Numbered from the stretch's first letter, positions 26,510 through 36,342 are shown. The stretch is DNA of 64,000 nt from CAWKAO01 sp963847665 (GCA_963847665.1 CAWKAO010000003.1:372001-436000), one strand, 5' to 3'. Numbers and translations: made by a program. The notes: a model not told the origin generated them from the letters alone.

Positions 26510-27898
26510 TTATTTTCCTATACAGAATTTACTGAACACTCCATTAATAACATCTTCATTATCAGTTTTGCCGATTATATCACCAAGAAGCTCGTAAGCG
26601 ATTTTCAGGTCTGATGATGGGAATTCTTCAGACATTTTTTCTTCCATTGCCCTTACAGCATTTTGAAGCAATTTCTTTACTTCCGACAAAATAATACTGT
26701 GTCTTTTATTAACGATTATTTTAGTATCAATATCAAAATCCTGGCTACCAAATATTATTTCCCTTATTTTGTTTTCCAGGACATCAAGTCCTTTTTTCTC
26801 TTTAACAGATATTTCTACAATATTTTTAAAATTAAATTTCTTTGCCACTTCCTTTTTATTTATTTTCTCCGGCAGATCCACTTTATTTATACACACCAGA
26901 GTCTTTTTATTTTTTAATCTCCCAATAATATTTTCATCCAGATCATCAATAGGAATGCTTGAATCTATTACCATTATTATCAATTCCGATTCTTCTATAT
27001 GGCTATAACTCTTTTCTACTCCGATCTTTTCGATAATATTTTTAGTTTTTCTAATCCCTGCAGTATCTACCAGTATTAAGGGTATCCCATCTATATTTAA
27101 TATTTCCTCTATTGCATCCCTGGTCGTTCCGGGAATATGGGTGACGATAGCTTTTTCCTTCCTTGCAATAGCATTTAGCAGGCTTGATTTCCCAACATTC
27201 GGCTTCCCTACTATTGTTACCTTTACACCATTTTTAATTGATTCTCCCCTTTTTTCATCTTCTATCAGGATTTCTATCTCCTCCAGTATTCTCCGGATAG
27301 TTTCCTCAAGCTTTTTATATGGAGTCAGCTCCAGGTCTTCCTCAACAAAGTCTATATTTGCCTCCAGCTCTACAAGCACGCCAAGTATCCTCTCTTTTAG
27401 TGAATTTATTTTCTTACCAATAACTCCTCTTAGATTATTTGCTGATATAGTTATGCTTTTCTCGGTTTTTGCACGTATCAGGTCGATCACAGCTTCAGCC
27501 TGAGAGAGATCTATCCTGCCATTTAAAAAAGCCCTTCTCGTAAACTCGCCTGGCTCTGCAAGTCTTGCTCCATTTTTTAAACACATATCAAGTACTTTTT
27601 CAGTAGCAACAATCCCACCATGACAATTTATTTCTACAACATCTTCTCTTGTATAGCTTTTTGGTTTTAACATTACAGAAACAATTACCTGATCCACAGT
27701 ATTTTTATTTTCATCGAAAATATAACCATGAGCCATTGTATAGGTATCCATTCCATTGATTTTCTTATTATTACCAGATTTGAATATATTTCCTGCTATT
27801 TTTGTTGCTCTTTCTCCGCTTAATCTGACAATTCCTATGGCAGCTTCGCCGGGTTTTGTACTAATAGCAGCTATTGTGTCTTTGCTGTTGCTTATCAT
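26510..27898 (-). CDS. mnmE: tRNA modification GTPase MnmE
   Basis: 462 residues. N-terminal folate-binding domain (EAAIGIVRLSG), GTPase domain with GKPNVGKSSLLN, DTAGIR and NKVD, and the C-terminal catalytic FCIGK. Partner of MnmG. Located in the rpmH-to-parB cluster as in many bacteria. Confidence 0.95.
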   Translation of the reverse strand: MISNSKDTIAAISTKPGEAAIGIVRLSGERATKIAGNIFKSGNNKKINGMDTYTMAHGYIFDENKNTVDQVIVSVMLKPKSYTREDVVEINCHGGIVATEKVLDMCLKNGARLAEPGEFTRRAFLNGRIDLSQAEAVIDLIRAKTEKSITISANNLRGVIGKKINSLKERILGVLVELEANIDFVEEDLELTPYKKLEETIRRILEEIEILIEDEKRGESIKNGVKVTIVGKPNVGKSSLLNAIARKEKAIVTHIPGTTRDAIEEILNIDGIPLILVDTAGIRKTKNIIEKIGVEKSYSHIEESELIIMVIDSSIPIDDLDENIIGRLKNKKTLVCINKVDLPEKINKKEVAKKFNFKNIVEISVKEKKGLDVLENKIREIIFGSQDFDIDTKIIVNKRHSIILSEVKKLLQNAVRAMEEKMSEEFPSSDLKIAYELLGDIIGKTDNEDVINGVFSKFCIGK

Positions 27899-28062
27899 TT
27901 TAAATCCTTTTTATTGATCATTTTAGCTTATTCATACAACATCAACCATAGAGAGTGGATGTGGTATCATTTATTTAGTACTTTTTAGATATTTAATACT
28001 TAGAATAAGAGTAGGGGAGTATTTTCAAATTGCAAGAATACTGGCAATAAATCGTTTTTGTT

Positions 28063-28647
28063 TTAACTGCTTTTTTCTGTAGGTGGATAAATGACTATTT
28101 GTCTGTTTGGCTCCTCATATTTGCTTACTGTCTTAACATCTTTTACATCAGATAATACACTGTGGACTATTTTTCTTTCATAAGAAGACATCGGTTTTAA
28201 TGATATCTGCCTTTTTTCTTTTATAGCTTTCTCTGCCATTTGAAGCGCAAGTTCTTTTATTTTTTCAATGTTGTTTTTTCTGTAATCTTCAATATCAAGC
28301 AATATCTTTTTGTCTATTAATTTTTTCCTTTTCCCTATAAGATTTATAACATCTTCCAGCGCATCAAGGGTTTTGCCATATTTACCGATCGCAATAGACA
28401 TATCATCCCCGTATACGGAAATCGTCATCTTTTTTTCGTTTGTCTCTATTCTTAGGGCCTCTCCTATGCAGAGCATCTCTAATATCTTCTTCAATATTGA
28501 AACCAGCTTAAAAAAACCTTCTGGTTTACTTTCTTCTTTATCAGGTTCTCTGCTGCTATTATCCTCTATGAGTTTATTGCTTTTTTGTTCTATTTCCAGA
28601 GATTCTACAAAACTGCCGACTGCATTTTTTATTTCACTATCAGGCAA
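28063..28647 (-). CDS. khpB: Jag/KhpB RNA-binding protein
   Basis: 194 residues. KH domain (IAIGKYGKTLDALEDVINL) followed by R3H (SSYERKIVHSVLSDVKDV). The usual Jag-N domain is replaced by a charged, low-complexity N-terminus (about residues 1-45). Lies 31 bases after yidC in the same direction. Confidence 0.9.
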   Translation of the reverse strand: MPDSEIKNAVGSFVESLEIEQKSNKLIEDNSSREPDKEESKPEGFFKLVSILKKILEMLCIGEALRIETNEKKMTISVYGDDMSIAIGKYGKTLDALEDVINLIGKRKKLIDKKILLDIEDYRKNNIEKIKELALQMAEKAIKEKRQISLKPMSSYERKIVHSVLSDVKDVKTVSKYEEPNRQIVIYPPTEKSS

Positions 28648-28678
28648 ATACCCACCTCTTATGAGATCTAAGATTTTT

Positions 28679-29497
28679 TTATTTTCTTCTTCTTTTTTTC
28701 TTTTTGGAAACTGAGCTTTTAAAGTCTTCTGGCTGCTCGAGTCTTTTCTGCTTGTTCAGTTCTTTGTTCTTTTCTTCTTCTCTTTCCGCACCTCTCTTGA
28801 CAAGCCTGTTAACTATATACTGTTGTCCGATGGACCATATATTTGTAGTGACCCAATAAACAAGTATCCCGGATGGAAGACTCCAGGAGATAGCGCCAAA
28901 AACTACAGGCATGACATATGCTATAAACGACTGTTTGGGGTCCGTAGTGGTCATTTTTGTTGTCAAAAACATTGTTGCGACCATGAATATTACCAGAATG
29001 AAATAAGGATCCCTCTCGTTTAAATTCAACCATAAAAAATTAAAATTCGGGTTCGGTATATTTACCAGGATATTTTTTATATTTGCAAAAATATAAACCG
29101 GGGTAAAAGGCGTTCCTATAATATTTGTAACGATCTCTGAAGGGGTCCGCAGTGCCTGAAACAGCGCAAAAAAGATAGGTAATTGCAGTATTAATGGAAG
29201 ACATCCAGCAAGGGGATTGACGTTGTTTTTTTTATAAAACTCCATCGTCTCCTGCTGCAATTTCTGCTTGTCGTCTTTATATTTTTTTTGAAGTTCCTGG
29301 ATCTGTGGCTGCAGCCTTTGCATTTTTGCCATGGACCGGGTCTGCGTGATCGTCAGCGGCGTTAGAATCAGCCTCACAATAATCGTTAGCAGTATTATTA
29401 CAACCCCATAATTTGCTACTACATTATTATATAGAAACACGATTACATACTCTATGCCACTCTGGATCGGTTTAAGTAAGTTTAGTATTTGACTCAA
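28679..29497 (-). CDS. yidC: membrane protein insertase YidC/Oxa1
   Basis: 272 residues, the short form without the large periplasmic domain of Gram-negative YidC. Five helices, the basic loop with QTRSMAKMQRLQPQIQ, NPLAGCLPLILQLPIFFALF and a lysine/arginine-rich C-terminal tail (KKKKRRRK) that can touch ribosomes. It inserts membrane proteins with or without SecYEG. Confidence 0.94.
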   Translation of the reverse strand: MSQILNLLKPIQSGIEYVIVFLYNNVVANYGVVIILLTIIVRLILTPLTITQTRSMAKMQRLQPQIQELQKKYKDDKQKLQQETMEFYKKNNVNPLAGCLPLILQLPIFFALFQALRTPSEIVTNIIGTPFTPVYIFANIKNILVNIPNPNFNFLWLNLNERDPYFILVIFMVATMFLTTKMTTTDPKQSFIAYVMPVVFGAISWSLPSGILVYWVTTNIWSIGQQYIVNRLVKRGAEREEEKNKELNKQKRLEQPEDFKSSVSKKKKRRRK

Positions 29498-29558
29498 GTT
29501 TTTAGCTCCCTAATTTTTTAATATATTATAATTACCTGGACTAATACAGTAAAGTTTT

Positions 29559-29768
29559 TTATCTGACAGGATCGTATCCACCCTTGTTAAACGGGTTACA
29601 TCTTAAAATCCTGTACAATGATTTAATACTACCTTTAAATATTCCATATTTATTTATTGCATCCATTGCATATTCGGAACATGTAGGATAAAACCTGCAG
29701 CTTTTTGGAAGAAAAGGAGAAATATATTTTTTATATGATCTTATCAAAAATACAGCAGCTTTTTTCAT
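29559..29768 (-). CDS. yidD: membrane protein insertion efficiency factor YidD
   Basis: 69 residues: IRSYKKYISPFLPKSCRFYPTCSEYA and RCNPFNKGGYDPV are the family core. Lies between rnpA and yidC, its standard place. Confidence 0.95.
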   Translation of the reverse strand: MKKAAVFLIRSYKKYISPFLPKSCRFYPTCSEYAMDAINKYGIFKGSIKSLYRILRCNPFNKGGYDPVR

Positions 29769-29799
29769 TTTACTACACCTCTTATTTTTTAACCCATAC

Positions 29800-30147
29800 C
29801 TACCGCATAATCTCTGTGAGGTTTGCCTTTAATTCTGCAAATCCAAGTTCCGTGACCTGCTTTTTTGCAATAAATAAAATATCCAGGCTTCCTGTGTGGT
29901 CTTTAAATAATTCCCTGAATATCTCTTTGACTCTTCTTCTTAACCGGTTCCTAACAACTGCTTTACCGATTTTTTTATTGATACTATATCCAAGCCTGAT
30001 GATTTCGCACCTGTCGTTACAGTTCATTATTATTAGATTAAAGTAAAAAGACCCCCTGCGTTTTCCATTTTTATAAAGGTTTGAAAATTCTGATGATCTT
30101 TTTAATGTTTCAAATTTGATTTTTCTTCCCTCTGCGACTTGATACAA
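29800..30147 (-). CDS. rnpA: ribonuclease P protein component
   Basis: 115 residues from a TTG start at 30147. The RNR motif (VVRNRLRRRVKEIFRE) is present and the N-terminal LKRSSEFSNLYKNGKR is typical. Binds RNase P RNA for tRNA 5' processing. Follows rpmH by 22 bases. Confidence 0.93.
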   Translation of the reverse strand: MYQVAEGRKIKFETLKRSSEFSNLYKNGKRRGSFYFNLIIMNCNDRCEIIRLGYSINKKIGKAVVRNRLRRRVKEIFRELFKDHTGSLDILFIAKKQVTELGFAELKANLTEIMR

Positions 30148-30169
30148 GAATTATGGTACAGGATGTTCT

Positions 30170-30304
30170 TTAAGCAGAAAGTACTTTTCTTCCCTTTTTA
30201 CGCCTGTTTGATATTATTCTTCTTCCAGCTTTTGTACTCATCCTTAACCTGAAACCATGAGCTTTCTTCCTTTTTCGCTGGCTTGGTTGAAATGTCCTTT
30301 TCAT
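30170..30304 (-). CDS. rpmH: 50S ribosomal protein L34
   Basis: 44 residues, starting MKRTFQPSQRKRKKAHGFR and ending GRKVLSA; every L34 hallmark is present. First gene of the leftward origin cluster. Promoter and origin sequences lie to its right. Confidence 0.97.
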   Translation of the reverse strand: MKRTFQPSQRKRKKAHGFRLRMSTKAGRRIISNRRKKGRKVLSA

Positions 30305-30879
30305 TATATACCTCTTAATATTATAGCATTTATATGCTGTTTAATTTTGACTGAATTCGCTATTATACATTTTTATCCGATTCTTATCAAGATAAAAAGA
30401 ATAGTGTAGTACCTTATTTATTTTCATACTTTTTTTCAACATTTTTTTGAGTAATCTTTTTAAATATTTATCTATAAAATTTTAAATATCAAAATTTTAT
30501 TGTACTTATATTATACATTTATTATTTTTTATAATCAAACATATGTTCCTGTCAAAACAATCGTGACATGGGGTGCTTGAGATATCAATCTTCTTTCCTC
30601 TTCATTTACACAATATTATTAACATGTTTTCAACAGATGTGGAAAACCCTGTTGATAACTTAAAAAACATGGCTGTACAGGCTTCCAATTTATTCAAAAA
30701 TCCCGTACTTTTAAACATAAAAATAATAATCATCGCCTGTTAAAAACTTATATTTGTGAAAAGCAGTGAAAAATAATTGATTAATATAATTTCATCAAAT
30801 ATAATTTTGTTGTTTGATGTTTTTATAAGATTTATAAAAATCTTTTAACTTTAATTCTTTTTTCAGTTTTTTTATCACT
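30305..30879. other. probable oriC region upstream of dnaA gene block
   Basis: 575 bases without a gene, very AT-rich, at the point where gene direction switches. DnaA-box-like nonamers (consensus TTATCCACA, up to two mismatches): TTTTCAACA at 30433 and 30627, TGTGGAAAA at 30638, and TGTTGATAA at 30650; the last three lie within 32 bases. Poly-T/AT tracts at 30460-30540 and 30780-30870 could serve as unwinding elements. The promoters for rpmH and for the rightward genes must also lie here. Confidence 0.65.
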
Positions 30880-31728
30880 GTGGCTGAAGCGTCTTTAAAA
30901 ATGCAAATAGTAAAAAACAACATAGAGGAAGTTGTAGCTCTTCCGATTAAAGGAAGGATCGCTATTTATGATAATATCCGGAGTATTCCAAGGGTCATTG
31001 ATCTGGATTACAAGTCAATATCAGATTTTATAGACGAGATCCCACAAAAGACATATAGTTTTTCCCACGATCTTGGCGGTAAAATACCCTATACAATAAT
31101 AAAAGAAATAATTGAAAATTTAATTCATGCAAATTTCGAAGAAATAATAATAACCATTATGGATGGCGGCAATCGTATTATAATCTCAGATCAGGGCCCG
31201 GGAATAAACGATAAAGATAAGGCTTTTTTACCAGGATTTTCATCAGCTTCGAAGAGCATGAAAAAATATATTCGTGGTGTGGGTTCAGGTCTTCCGATCG
31301 TAAGGGAGACTATTGATTTTTCGGGAGGCCAGATCGAAATAGAAGACAATATTAAAAACGGTACAGTTGTCTCCTTAAAAATCTTTGAGAGTTCTGGTAA
31401 AAAAGATATTGATGGCGCTCCGGCAGTTTTAGAAATACCTGAAATAGAGGATACAGTTGCACCTGCAGAAAAACTGGCCGAACAAGCCGTCGGTTTAGAA
31501 TTCACAAAACTTACCCTTCGTCAGATAAAAATACTTTCTCTGATCCTTGAGCTGGAAGAAACGGGCCCGTCCGGCATTGCAAAAGAACTTGGATTCAGCC
31601 TCTCGACCTCTTACAGGGAGCTTGTTTTTCTTGAGGGCCTTCAACTCTTGGAGCTAACAGAAACAGGGAAGAGGATACTCACAGATAAAGGTAAAAAATA
31701 CCTTGAATATTATTCGAATAATTTCTAA
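30880..31728 (+). CDS. GHKL ATPase domain protein with C-terminal winged helix
   Basis: 282 residues from a GTG start. The middle part is a histidine-kinase-like ATPase: N-box EIIENLIHANFEEI, G1 DQGPGIND and G2 GVGSGLPIVRE. There is no phosphoacceptor domain and no membrane segment. After a linker (about residues 160-205) comes a winged helix-turn-helix (KLTLRQIKILSLILELEETGPSGIAKELGF in overlapping parts). Resembles anti-sigma/serine-kinase ATPases (SpoIIAB, RsbW) fused to a DNA-binding domain. It ends 9 bases before dnaA, which suggests a role in expression or control of initiation. Function not known. Confidence 0.75.
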   Translation: MAEASLKMQIVKNNIEEVVALPIKGRIAIYDNIRSIPRVIDLDYKSISDFIDEIPQKTYSFSHDLGGKIPYTIIKEIIENLIHANFEEIIITIMDGGNRIIISDQGPGINDKDKAFLPGFSSASKSMKKYIRGVGSGLPIVRETIDFSGGQIEIEDNIKNGTVVSLKIFESSGKKDIDGAPAVLEIPEIEDTVAPAEKLAEQAVGLEFTKLTLRQIKILSLILELEETGPSGIAKELGFSLSTSYRELVFLEGLQLLELTETGKRILTDKGKKYLEYYSNNF

Positions 31729-31731
31729 TAT
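31703..31731 (+). promoter_or_regulatory. candidate promoter for leaderless dnaA mRNA
   Basis: TTGAAT at 31703-31708 and TAATAT at 31726-31731 with a 17-base spacer. The expected start point falls on the dnaA ATG at 31738, and no ribosome binding site precedes that ATG. Confidence 0.45.
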
Positions 31732-31737
31732 TATAAC

Positions 31738-33087
31738 ATGGATGACCTTAATAATATCTGGAGCGCTGTTTTAAGAGATTTAAAAGACAGTATCAATACT
31801 CCGACTTTTAAAACCTGGTTTGAACCAATAAGACCCGTATCATTAAAAAAAAACAAGCTTACCATATCTGTGAACAGCCATTTTGCTAAAGAATGGCTTG
31901 AAACAAGACATCTTGACAGTTTATCGAATTCCATTAAGGGTATTATTGACCCTTCTGCAAGGATAAAGATCATTGTGGATGCGGGAATTTCAAACAAAAG
32001 TGACGATTTTTTTGATGACGATTTGACACCGGTTTCTGGTCCTTCTATTAAACCGCCTTCTGTTAATTTTAATACAAAATACAGTTTTGATACATTTGTA
32101 ATGGGTAACGGCAACCGTTTCGCGTGCACTGCAGCTCTTGCCGTCAGTGAAAAACCCGGCAAATCATATAACCCTCTTTTTATATACGGTGGTGTGGGTC
32201 TGGGTAAAACGCATCTTTTAAACGCCATAGGCCAATATGTACTGAAGCTCTATCCAAAACTAATCGTTAAATACGTATCAGCTGAAAAATTCTTAAATGA
32301 TTTTATAAATGCACTCAGGTATAAAAATATCATATCTTTCAAAGAGAGCTACAGGAACAATGATGTTCTTCTTGTAGATGATATCCAGTTTCTCGAAGAG
32401 AAAGAGGCGAGCCAGGAGGAATTTTTTCATACTTTTAATGCCCTTCACGGGACAAACAAACAAATAGTTTTATCGAGCGATCGCCCGCCCAAGGATATTT
32501 CTTCACTCGAAGACAGGCTCCGCTCAAGATTTGAATGGGGTCTTGTAACAGACATTCAGCCCCCCGACCTGGAGACAAGAATAGCAATATTAAACAAATA
32601 TTGTGACAGGGAAAAACTTGAAGTACCTGAGCAGATCTTAAACCTGATTGCTGAAAAGGTTTCTTCCAACATAAGGGAGCTTGAAGGTGCCGTTACAAGA
32701 GTTGTCGCATTTGCTTCATTGACCGGGTCTTCACCGGATCTTGCAATGGCTAAAAATGTTTTAAAAGACATCATGCCTGAAAATGCAGACTCTAAAATAA
32801 CAAACCAGAAGATCATAAAAGAGGTTTCCAGGTATTTTTCCCTCCCTGTCGCTATTCTTATAAGCAGTAAAAGAAGCCAGTATGTAGCGCATGCTCGGCA
32901 GATCGCGATGTATTTATGCAGGGAACATACAAGCGATTCACTGCCAGCTATTGGTCGTGCTTTTGGAAACAGGGACCATACTACTGTTATGTATGCTGTT
33001 TCCAAGATCGGCGAACTTATTTCTCGAGAAACAGAAGTATACAAACATGTACAGGAAATCACCAACAGGGTTAAGTCTTTGTCCTGA
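31738..33087 (+). CDS. dnaA: chromosomal replication initiator DnaA
   Basis: 449 residues. Domain I (WSAVLRDLKDSINTPTFKTWF), short linker, AAA+ domain with GGVGLGKTHLLNA and LLVDDIQFL, and domain IV with the box-binding signature GNRDHTTVMYAVSKI. Complete. It unwinds the origin with ATP. Begins 9 bases after the GHKL-ATPase gene. Confidence 0.97.
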   Translation: MDDLNNIWSAVLRDLKDSINTPTFKTWFEPIRPVSLKKNKLTISVNSHFAKEWLETRHLDSLSNSIKGIIDPSARIKIIVDAGISNKSDDFFDDDLTPVSGPSIKPPSVNFNTKYSFDTFVMGNGNRFACTAALAVSEKPGKSYNPLFIYGGVGLGKTHLLNAIGQYVLKLYPKLIVKYVSAEKFLNDFINALRYKNIISFKESYRNNDVLLVDDIQFLEEKEASQEEFFHTFNALHGTNKQIVLSSDRPPKDISSLEDRLRSRFEWGLVTDIQPPDLETRIAILNKYCDREKLEVPEQILNLIAEKVSSNIRELEGAVTRVVAFASLTGSSPDLAMAKNVLKDIMPENADSKITNQKIIKEVSRYFSLPVAILISSKRSQYVAHARQIAMYLCREHTSDSLPAIGRAFGNRDHTTVMYAVSKIGELISRETEVYKHVQEITNRVKSLS

Positions 33088-33407
33088 TCTTTTTTCGGTC
33101 CGGTCTTATTTGTTTTTCGGGCCCTGTTATTAAGTCCCTTTTTCCTGTTAATAATGCTATTGATAACTTCTATTTTTTGTTTATAAACCGGTTATCTTTT
33201 TATACCTTTGGGTTTTTCTAATATTATCAACAGGTTTAAACTGTTCTATTAACAGCATGTTATCGGGTTTTTACTGCTTTACAGTGCAGTTTATAAAACA
33301 ATTAACAGTTTCAACACTTATTACTAATATTATTAAGTATTTATATTATATATCTATTGTAATAGAATTATTGTTAAAACAGCCTTATTTTTTTAGAGGA
33401 GATAAAA
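33088..33407. other. dnaA-dnaN intergenic region, alternative origin site
   Basis: 320 bases, no gene. It holds TTATCAACA at 33224-33232, a TTGATAAC at 33160-33167 and several TTAACAG or TTAT-CGG variants, then a stretch of almost pure A/T (33300-33370). In actinobacteria the origin lies in this gap, so it competes with 30305-30879 as the unwinding site. AGAGGAG at 33395-33401 is the dnaN ribosome site. Confidence 0.5.
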
Positions 33408-34520
33408 ATGAAGATCCAAACGACAAAAGAAGATTTTTTTAACAGGGTTCTTTTTGTTAGCAGAGCGATGTCACCAAAGATCTCCAATTTTATTTTAAGC
33501 GGCATAATGCTTGAAGCAGAGAACTCAACACTTCATATATACGGAACGGACCTCGAAACCAGTATAAAAAGCAGCTTAAAAGTAAAAGTAGAAGCAGGCG
33601 GCAGGGTAATAATACCTTCAAGGATACTGATAAACATCTTAAAAAGTTTTCCAGAATCAAAAATAGACCTTGAGCTCTTAACCGAGACAAACGAACTGCA
33701 GGTTACCTGCCAGAAAGCCAGGTTTAGGCTAAACACATTTTCACTTGAAGAATACCCCCAGTTTCCTGTTGTTAAGGAACAAAACTCATTCAGTATTAAA
33801 ACCAAAGAACTTAAATACCTTATATCAAAAGTGCAAAGAGCCTGCTCAACAGACGAAAGCCGTATAATTTTAACAGGTGTTCTTATAAAGCTTGAAGACA
33901 ATATAATAAGGCTTGCAGCAACAGACAGCTACAGGCTTTCCGTTGCGCAGAGCACCATAGACTTCAACAAAGAGCCCGTTACAGCTGTTGTTCCGTCAAA
34001 AGTTCTTGACACCATATTAAAAAGCGAGCTTTCCGAGCAGGATGTTAACATAAACCTGGAAGACAACCAGATAAGTTTTTCAATAACCGGAAAAGATGGA
34101 TTAAATACTGTTATAATCTCAAGATTATTATCTGGGAAGTTTCCTGATTATGAAAAATTAATACCTCAAAGTTTCAATCACGATATACTGATCGAAAAAG
34201 AGGGGATACTTGAAGTAATAAAAAGAATAACTTCAATATCACAGGACAATATCCCCGTAAGGCTCGATCTGGAAAAAGGCAAGATAACTGTTTCCATGAA
34301 TGTAAGGGAAGTCGGAAGTTCCAGCGAGGACTTTGAAATAGGTTACGGTGAAGAAAAACTGCAGATAGCATTTAACCCAGACTTTCTCATAGACGGACTG
34401 AATATGATCGATGAAGATAAAATAATATTCAGCATAGTCGAACCCCTTAAACCGGTGATGATAAAACCTGAAAAAAACGAGAGCCTGGTTTATTTACTTA
34501 TGCCAATAAGAATATCTTGA
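33408..34520 (+). CDS. dnaN: DNA polymerase III beta sliding clamp
   Basis: 370 residues, three-domain clamp, start MKIQTTKEDFFNRVLFVSRAM and end KNESLVYLLMPIRIS; typical TDSYRLSVA motif in the middle. Complete. Processivity factor for replication. Confidence 0.96.
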   Translation: MKIQTTKEDFFNRVLFVSRAMSPKISNFILSGIMLEAENSTLHIYGTDLETSIKSSLKVKVEAGGRVIIPSRILINILKSFPESKIDLELLTETNELQVTCQKARFRLNTFSLEEYPQFPVVKEQNSFSIKTKELKYLISKVQRACSTDESRIILTGVLIKLEDNIIRLAATDSYRLSVAQSTIDFNKEPVTAVVPSKVLDTILKSELSEQDVNINLEDNQISFSITGKDGLNTVIISRLLSGKFPDYEKLIPQSFNHDILIEKEGILEVIKRITSISQDNIPVRLDLEKGKITVSMNVREVGSSSEDFEIGYGEEKLQIAFNPDFLIDGLNMIDEDKIIFSIVEPLKPVMIKPEKNESLVYLLMPIRIS

Positions 34521-34529
34521 CAGGGTCCC

Positions 34530-35465
34530 ATGCTCAGCAATACTTTTAGCAAAAAAAGCATTTGTATCATTGGTGCCGGCAGGGTTGGGACCACAATGGC
34601 GGCTGTAATAACAGACATAAACGCCCCCGAAGTGAAAATAACTGCAGTTTGCTCGAAAAGCAGCCTTTCGATTAATAAGGCCCGTAAATATATAGACAAC
34701 TGCAAAAAAAATGTAATATTTTCCCAAGATATAAAAAAATACTGCAGGTTATGTAACTGTATTATGATAGCCACCCCTGACGACTCCATCCGGGATACCT
34801 GTGACCTGATTGTAAATGATCTTAAAAAAGATGCTAAAGAAAAACTGTTTATTAATTTTAGTGGTGCAAAAACACTTGATGTTTTTGAAAATGCCCTGGA
34901 GAACGGGGCCCAGGCGGTATCCTTGCATCCTATAAAATCCTTTGCATCTATTGATGAATCGATAAAATCAATAAAGGGCACTGTTTTTGGCATTACTTAT
35001 TCAGAAAACTGTGATTTGGATACAAAAAATTTCATAGATTTCCTGATAGGCAGTCTACACGGGTCAACAATAGTCGTAGACGATGATAAAAAAACAGCAT
35101 ATCATGCTGCCGCCTGTGTCGCCTCCAATTATCTTGTAGCGCTTATTGATTATGCGGCAAAGATACACAGGACTATTGGCATAACAGAAGAAGACTCCTT
35201 AAGGGGCCTTATGGGATTAATAGAGGGCACGGTTTCAAATATCCAAAAACTCGGGGTAAAAAAATCACTGACAGGGCCAATAGCAAGGGGGGATACCGGG
35301 ACCATCACTGAACACCTGAGGAGTTTTTCTGAGACGTTCAAAAATAAAGAAGAAGAACAGGTCTACAGGGTAATGGGTATAGAGACCAGCAGGTTGGCCC
35401 ATGAAAACGGCTGGATAGATAAAAAAATACTGGATCGATTTATTAAGATTTTTAAAGAAACCTAA
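34530..35465 (+). CDS. DUF2520 Rossmann-fold dehydrogenase-like protein
   Basis: 311 residues. N-terminal nucleotide-binding CIIGAGRVGTTMA; then SLHPIKSFAS, YHAAACVASNYLVALIDYA and the C-terminal LTGPIARGDTGTITEHL, which are the DUF2520 hallmarks. Such genes often stand beside panC and panD, as here, and resemble ketopantoate reductases. It is a fair candidate for the missing PanE activity. 9 bases after dnaN and 10 before panC. Confidence 0.85.
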   Translation: MLSNTFSKKSICIIGAGRVGTTMAAVITDINAPEVKITAVCSKSSLSINKARKYIDNCKKNVIFSQDIKKYCRLCNCIMIATPDDSIRDTCDLIVNDLKKDAKEKLFINFSGAKTLDVFENALENGAQAVSLHPIKSFASIDESIKSIKGTVFGITYSENCDLDTKNFIDFLIGSLHGSTIVVDDDKKTAYHAAACVASNYLVALIDYAAKIHRTIGITEEDSLRGLMGLIEGTVSNIQKLGVKKSLTGPIARGDTGTITEHLRSFSETFKNKEEEQVYRVMGIETSRLAHENGWIDKKILDRFIKIFKET

Positions 35466-35475
35466 TTATTGTTTT

Positions 35476-36342
35476 ATGGATATAATAAAAAAACCCGGAG
35501 AAATGCATGCAAAAACCCTGGAAATGCAAAAAAAAGGTTGTTGTACCGGTTTTGTCCCTACAATGGGCTTCCTGCACAGAGGGCACATGAGCCTGATAGA
35601 AAAAGCCAGGGCTGAGTGTGATGTTGTCACAGTAAGCATTTTTGTAAATCCGATACAATTTGGACAGGGGGAGGACCTTGCAAAATATCCAAGGGATCTT
35701 AAAAGAGACGTATCCCTTTTGGAATCTGCAGGGACCGATCACCTGTTTTTTCCATCTTCATCAGACATGTACGGAAATGATTTTAATACTTTTGTAGAAG
35801 TAGCAAAGCCTGGTAAAGTGATGTGTGGAAAAACCAGGCCGGAACATTTCAGGGGGGTCTCCACAGTAGTATTAAAATTACTTAATATTATACCGGCACA
35901 AAAAGTATATTTCGGCCAGAAAGACTATCAGCAACTCACGATCATAAAAAAAATGGCCAGGGACCTGAATATTTTCACCGAAATAATAGGGTGCCCCATA
36001 ATAAGGGAGGACGATGGTCTTGCAATGAGTTCAAGGAACTCTTATCTTTCAGCAAAGGCCAGAAAAGACGCTGCGGTATTATACAGGACCCTTCAAAAAG
36101 CAAAGAAACTTGTTATTGGCGGACAAACAGATACAAAAAGCATAAGCGAGCAGCTATTCGATATTTTATTGAAAAGCCCTTCCGTGTCAAAGGTCGATTA
36201 TTTTGATTTCAGGGATGCTGAAACCCTTGAAGAAATAAAAAACATAAAAAAATTTAAAGAAAAAAATGCTGATAAAAACATCCTTATTGCTTCAGCGGTT
36301 TGGATAGGAAATACAAGGCTTATCGATAATGTCCTGTTATAA
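35476..36342 (+). CDS. panC: pantothenate synthetase
   Basis: 288 residues. Joins pantoate and beta-alanine with ATP. Motifs: FVPTMGFLHRGHMSL, VSIFVNPIQFG, FGQKDYQQL and the KMSKS-like MSSRNSYLS. Complete. Operon with DUF2520 and panD. Confidence 0.95.
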   Translation: MDIIKKPGEMHAKTLEMQKKGCCTGFVPTMGFLHRGHMSLIEKARAECDVVTVSIFVNPIQFGQGEDLAKYPRDLKRDVSLLESAGTDHLFFPSSSDMYGNDFNTFVEVAKPGKVMCGKTRPEHFRGVSTVVLKLLNIIPAQKVYFGQKDYQQLTIIKKMARDLNIFTEIIGCPIIREDDGLAMSSRNSYLSAKARKDAAVLYRTLQKAKKLVIGGQTDTKSISEQLFDILLKSPSVSKVDYFDFRDAETLEEIKNIKKFKEKNADKNILIASAVWIGNTRLIDNVLL

